Assembly: GCA_029213165.1 (NCBI GenBank)
Contig: JARGNO010000022.1
Span: 1 to 35,721, forward strand
Reading direction: 5' to 3'
Length of the DNA stretch: 35,721 nucleotides
Source: Minwuia sp.
GTDB lineage: Bacteria; Pseudomonadota; Alphaproteobacteria; Minwuiales; Minwuiaceae
Shown here: positions 34,669 to 35,721 of the stretch, piece after piece
Layout of the letters: every line of letters begins with the position of its first letter
Position numbering within the stretch: the first letter of the stretch is position 1
Notes under the pieces: model-generated
What the model saw: the letters and a program-made list of their open reading frames with translations, nothing else
What the model was told of the DNA's origin: nothing
Databases searched by the model: none
Made by a program: the position numbers and the translations under genes

Positions 34669-35289
34669 TCACGCCCGGCGCATGGCCGCGGTCAGCAGCC
34701 CCGCACCAATCATCACCGATCCACCCACCCGGTTGATCCAGCGCAGTGTGGATACCCGGGTGATATGACGACGCACCGATCCGGCAATCCAGGCATAGGC
34801 CGCCGCGTTCAGGACCGCGAGCAGCAGGAAGGTTCCGCCCAGGATCAGGAACTGCGGCAGTGCTGCGGCAGCCGGATCCATGAACTGCGGCACGAAGGCA
34901 ATGAAGAAGACGATGCCTTTCGGATTCAGCGCCGTCACGATCCAGGCCTGCCGGATCAGCTGACGGCCCGAGGAAGGTTCCACCGCCACGAGTGCCGCCG
35001 GATCAGGCCGTGCCCGCAGCAGACCGATGCCGAGCCAGATCAGATAGGCCGCACCGACAAACTTCAGCGCCGTGAACAGGGTCGCGGATGCGGCGAGCAC
35101 CGCGCCCAGACCGGCGAAGGAGACAACCATCGCCGTGACATCACCCAGCCCGACGCCGATCACCGATTTCATGGCCGCCGGTCGTCCCCGCGACAATGCA
35201 TTGGCCACCACCAGCATGACCGTCGGTCCCGGCAGGACGACCAGCAGGGCGGAAGCGAAGACAAATGCGAGATAGATTTCGAGGGACAT
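34669..35289 (-). CDS. LysE/RhtB-family amino-acid exporter
   Basis: A 206-residue inner-membrane protein with about six helices. The N-terminal LVVLPGPTVMLVVANALSRG and GVGLGDVTAMVVSFAGLGAVL blocks are typical of LysE-type translocators that export amino acids such as threonine or homoserine lactone derivatives. The substrate is unknown. GGAGGTC lies before the ATG. A 12-bp palindrome about 24 bp upstream may regulate it. Confidence 0.92.
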   Translation of the reverse strand: MSLEIYLAFVFASALLVVLPGPTVMLVVANALSRGRPAAMKSVIGVGLGDVTAMVVSFAGLGAVLAASATLFTALKFVGAAYLIWLGIGLLRARPDPAALVAVEPSSGRQLIRQAWIVTALNPKGIVFFIAFVPQFMDPAAAALPQFLILGGTFLLLAVLNAAAYAWIAGSVRRHITRVSTLRWINRVGGSVMIGAGLLTAAMRRA

Positions 35290-35312
35290 GGAACCGACCT
35301 CCGACGCAGTGA

Positions 35313-35324
35313 ACTGACGTCAGT
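35313..35324. promoter_or_regulatory. 12-bp palindrome upstream of the LysE-type gene
   Basis: ACTGACGTCAGT is a perfect palindrome lying 24-35 bp before the ATG. A TTGACG hexamer on the minus strand (35350-35345) could be the -35 of the same promoter, which would put the palindrome near the transcription start, as for a repressor site. Confidence 0.4.
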
Positions 35325-35378
35325 CATCCCTGCCCGGACGGGGACGTCAAGCCCCCCGAAGGGTCCGGCGACGGTCCG

Positions 35379-35721
35379 TCAGTTCCTGGCCATCTGGCGC
35401 AGGCCGATCTCGTCCATCTGGATCTGTTCGCGGCGATTGGCGGCACGGCGGCGCTCCGCCTGCTTGCGCTCGATCAGGTTCTCGTAGCGCTTGGTCTCAC
35501 GGAAGGCTTCTGCCACCACATCCCGCAGTGCGTCGATCTGGGCATCCACTTCCTGCATGGAGGCGGTGAGGGTTTCCTGCTGCCGGCGGGCCGCATTGAC
35601 GAAGGCTCCGATGGTGGTGCCAGCCAGCGGGTCACTGACCGTCGCCGCCTTCTCCGCCGCAATGCGGTCGTCGATGCGGTCACAGCGCGCCTGCAGGTCG
35701 TCGCGCATGGCGTGCAGTTCA
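35379..35721 (-). CDS. FliJ-like flagellar coiled-coil protein, 5' end outside the window
   Basis: The frame is open to the window edge, so the start is probably missing; an in-frame ATG at 35708 exists but lies inside a helix-like segment. The visible 114 codons encode a charged, continuous helix with ETKRYENLIERKQAERRRAANRREQIQMDEI, the C-terminal pattern of FliJ-family chaperones of the flagellar export ATPase. FliJ proteins bind FliI and help deliver substrates. The family is poorly conserved in sequence, so the call is moderate. The organism is therefore probably flagellated. Confidence 0.6.
   Translation of the reverse strand, partial: ELHAMRDDLQARCDRIDDRIAAEKAATVSDPLAGTTIGAFVNAARRQQETLTASMQEVDAQIDALRDVVAEAFRETKRYENLIERKQAERRRAANRREQIQMDEIGLRQMARN

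Overview
The window is a GC-rich stretch of bacterial chromosome that looks alphaproteobacterial, most like the Rhodospirillales. Three things point there: an F0 ATP synthase operon (atpI-atpB-atpE-atpF'-atpF) with no F1 genes beside it, the dciA/dsbA/smc block divergent from mutY, and the sequence character of ParE, TypA and Smc. I see no tRNA, rRNA, CRISPR array, insertion sequence or prophage. The DNA is densely packed, with many 1-8 nt gene overlaps, and a gene is cut at each end of the window.

Positions 1-11,200 form a catabolic accessory region. It opens with a truncated DSD1-family PLP aldolase and a BKACE (DUF849) enzyme, then a small secreted coiled-coil protein. A leftward acyl-CoA dehydrogenase/cupin/PAS operon follows. 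A tight rightward operon comes next: an FAD subunit, a fused [2Fe-2S]-molybdopterin hydroxylase subunit, a 6-hydroxynicotinate-reductase-like Fe-S protein, a UPF0280 protein and a Rieske oxygenase. Molybdenum hydroxylase plus ring reductase suggests breakdown of an N-heteroaromatic acid. The characterised clostridial 6-hydroxynicotinate reductase carries covalent flavin, and UPF0280 shows ApbE-like motifs, so UPF0280 may be a dedicated flavin transferase. This is the best candidate in the window for something undescribed.

Positions 11,200-18,850 are mainly housekeeping: smc, a Tat-exported DsbA-like oxidoreductase and dciA leftward; mutY, a ChaC-like gamma-glutamylcyclotransferase and an EamA transporter rightward. 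Positions 18,950-24,800 hold isovaleryl-CoA dehydrogenase, a ketopantoate-reductase-like protein, an enoyl-CoA hydratase, a complete TupBCA-type tungstate ABC transporter and a small isoprenylcysteine-methyltransferase-like membrane protein. The tungstate uptake system may serve pterin-dependent oxidoreductases such as the one upstream.

Positions 24,800-35,721 hold typA (apparently leaderless), a small membrane-anchored unknown, the F0 operon with a clear terminator, an AA_synth-family protein (PF06684), parE, an AtuC-like acyl-CoA carboxylase subunit without its biotin-carboxylase partner, a LysE-type exporter and the end of a FliJ-like gene. Palindromic elements sit between convergent genes, upstream of atpI and upstream of the LysE gene.
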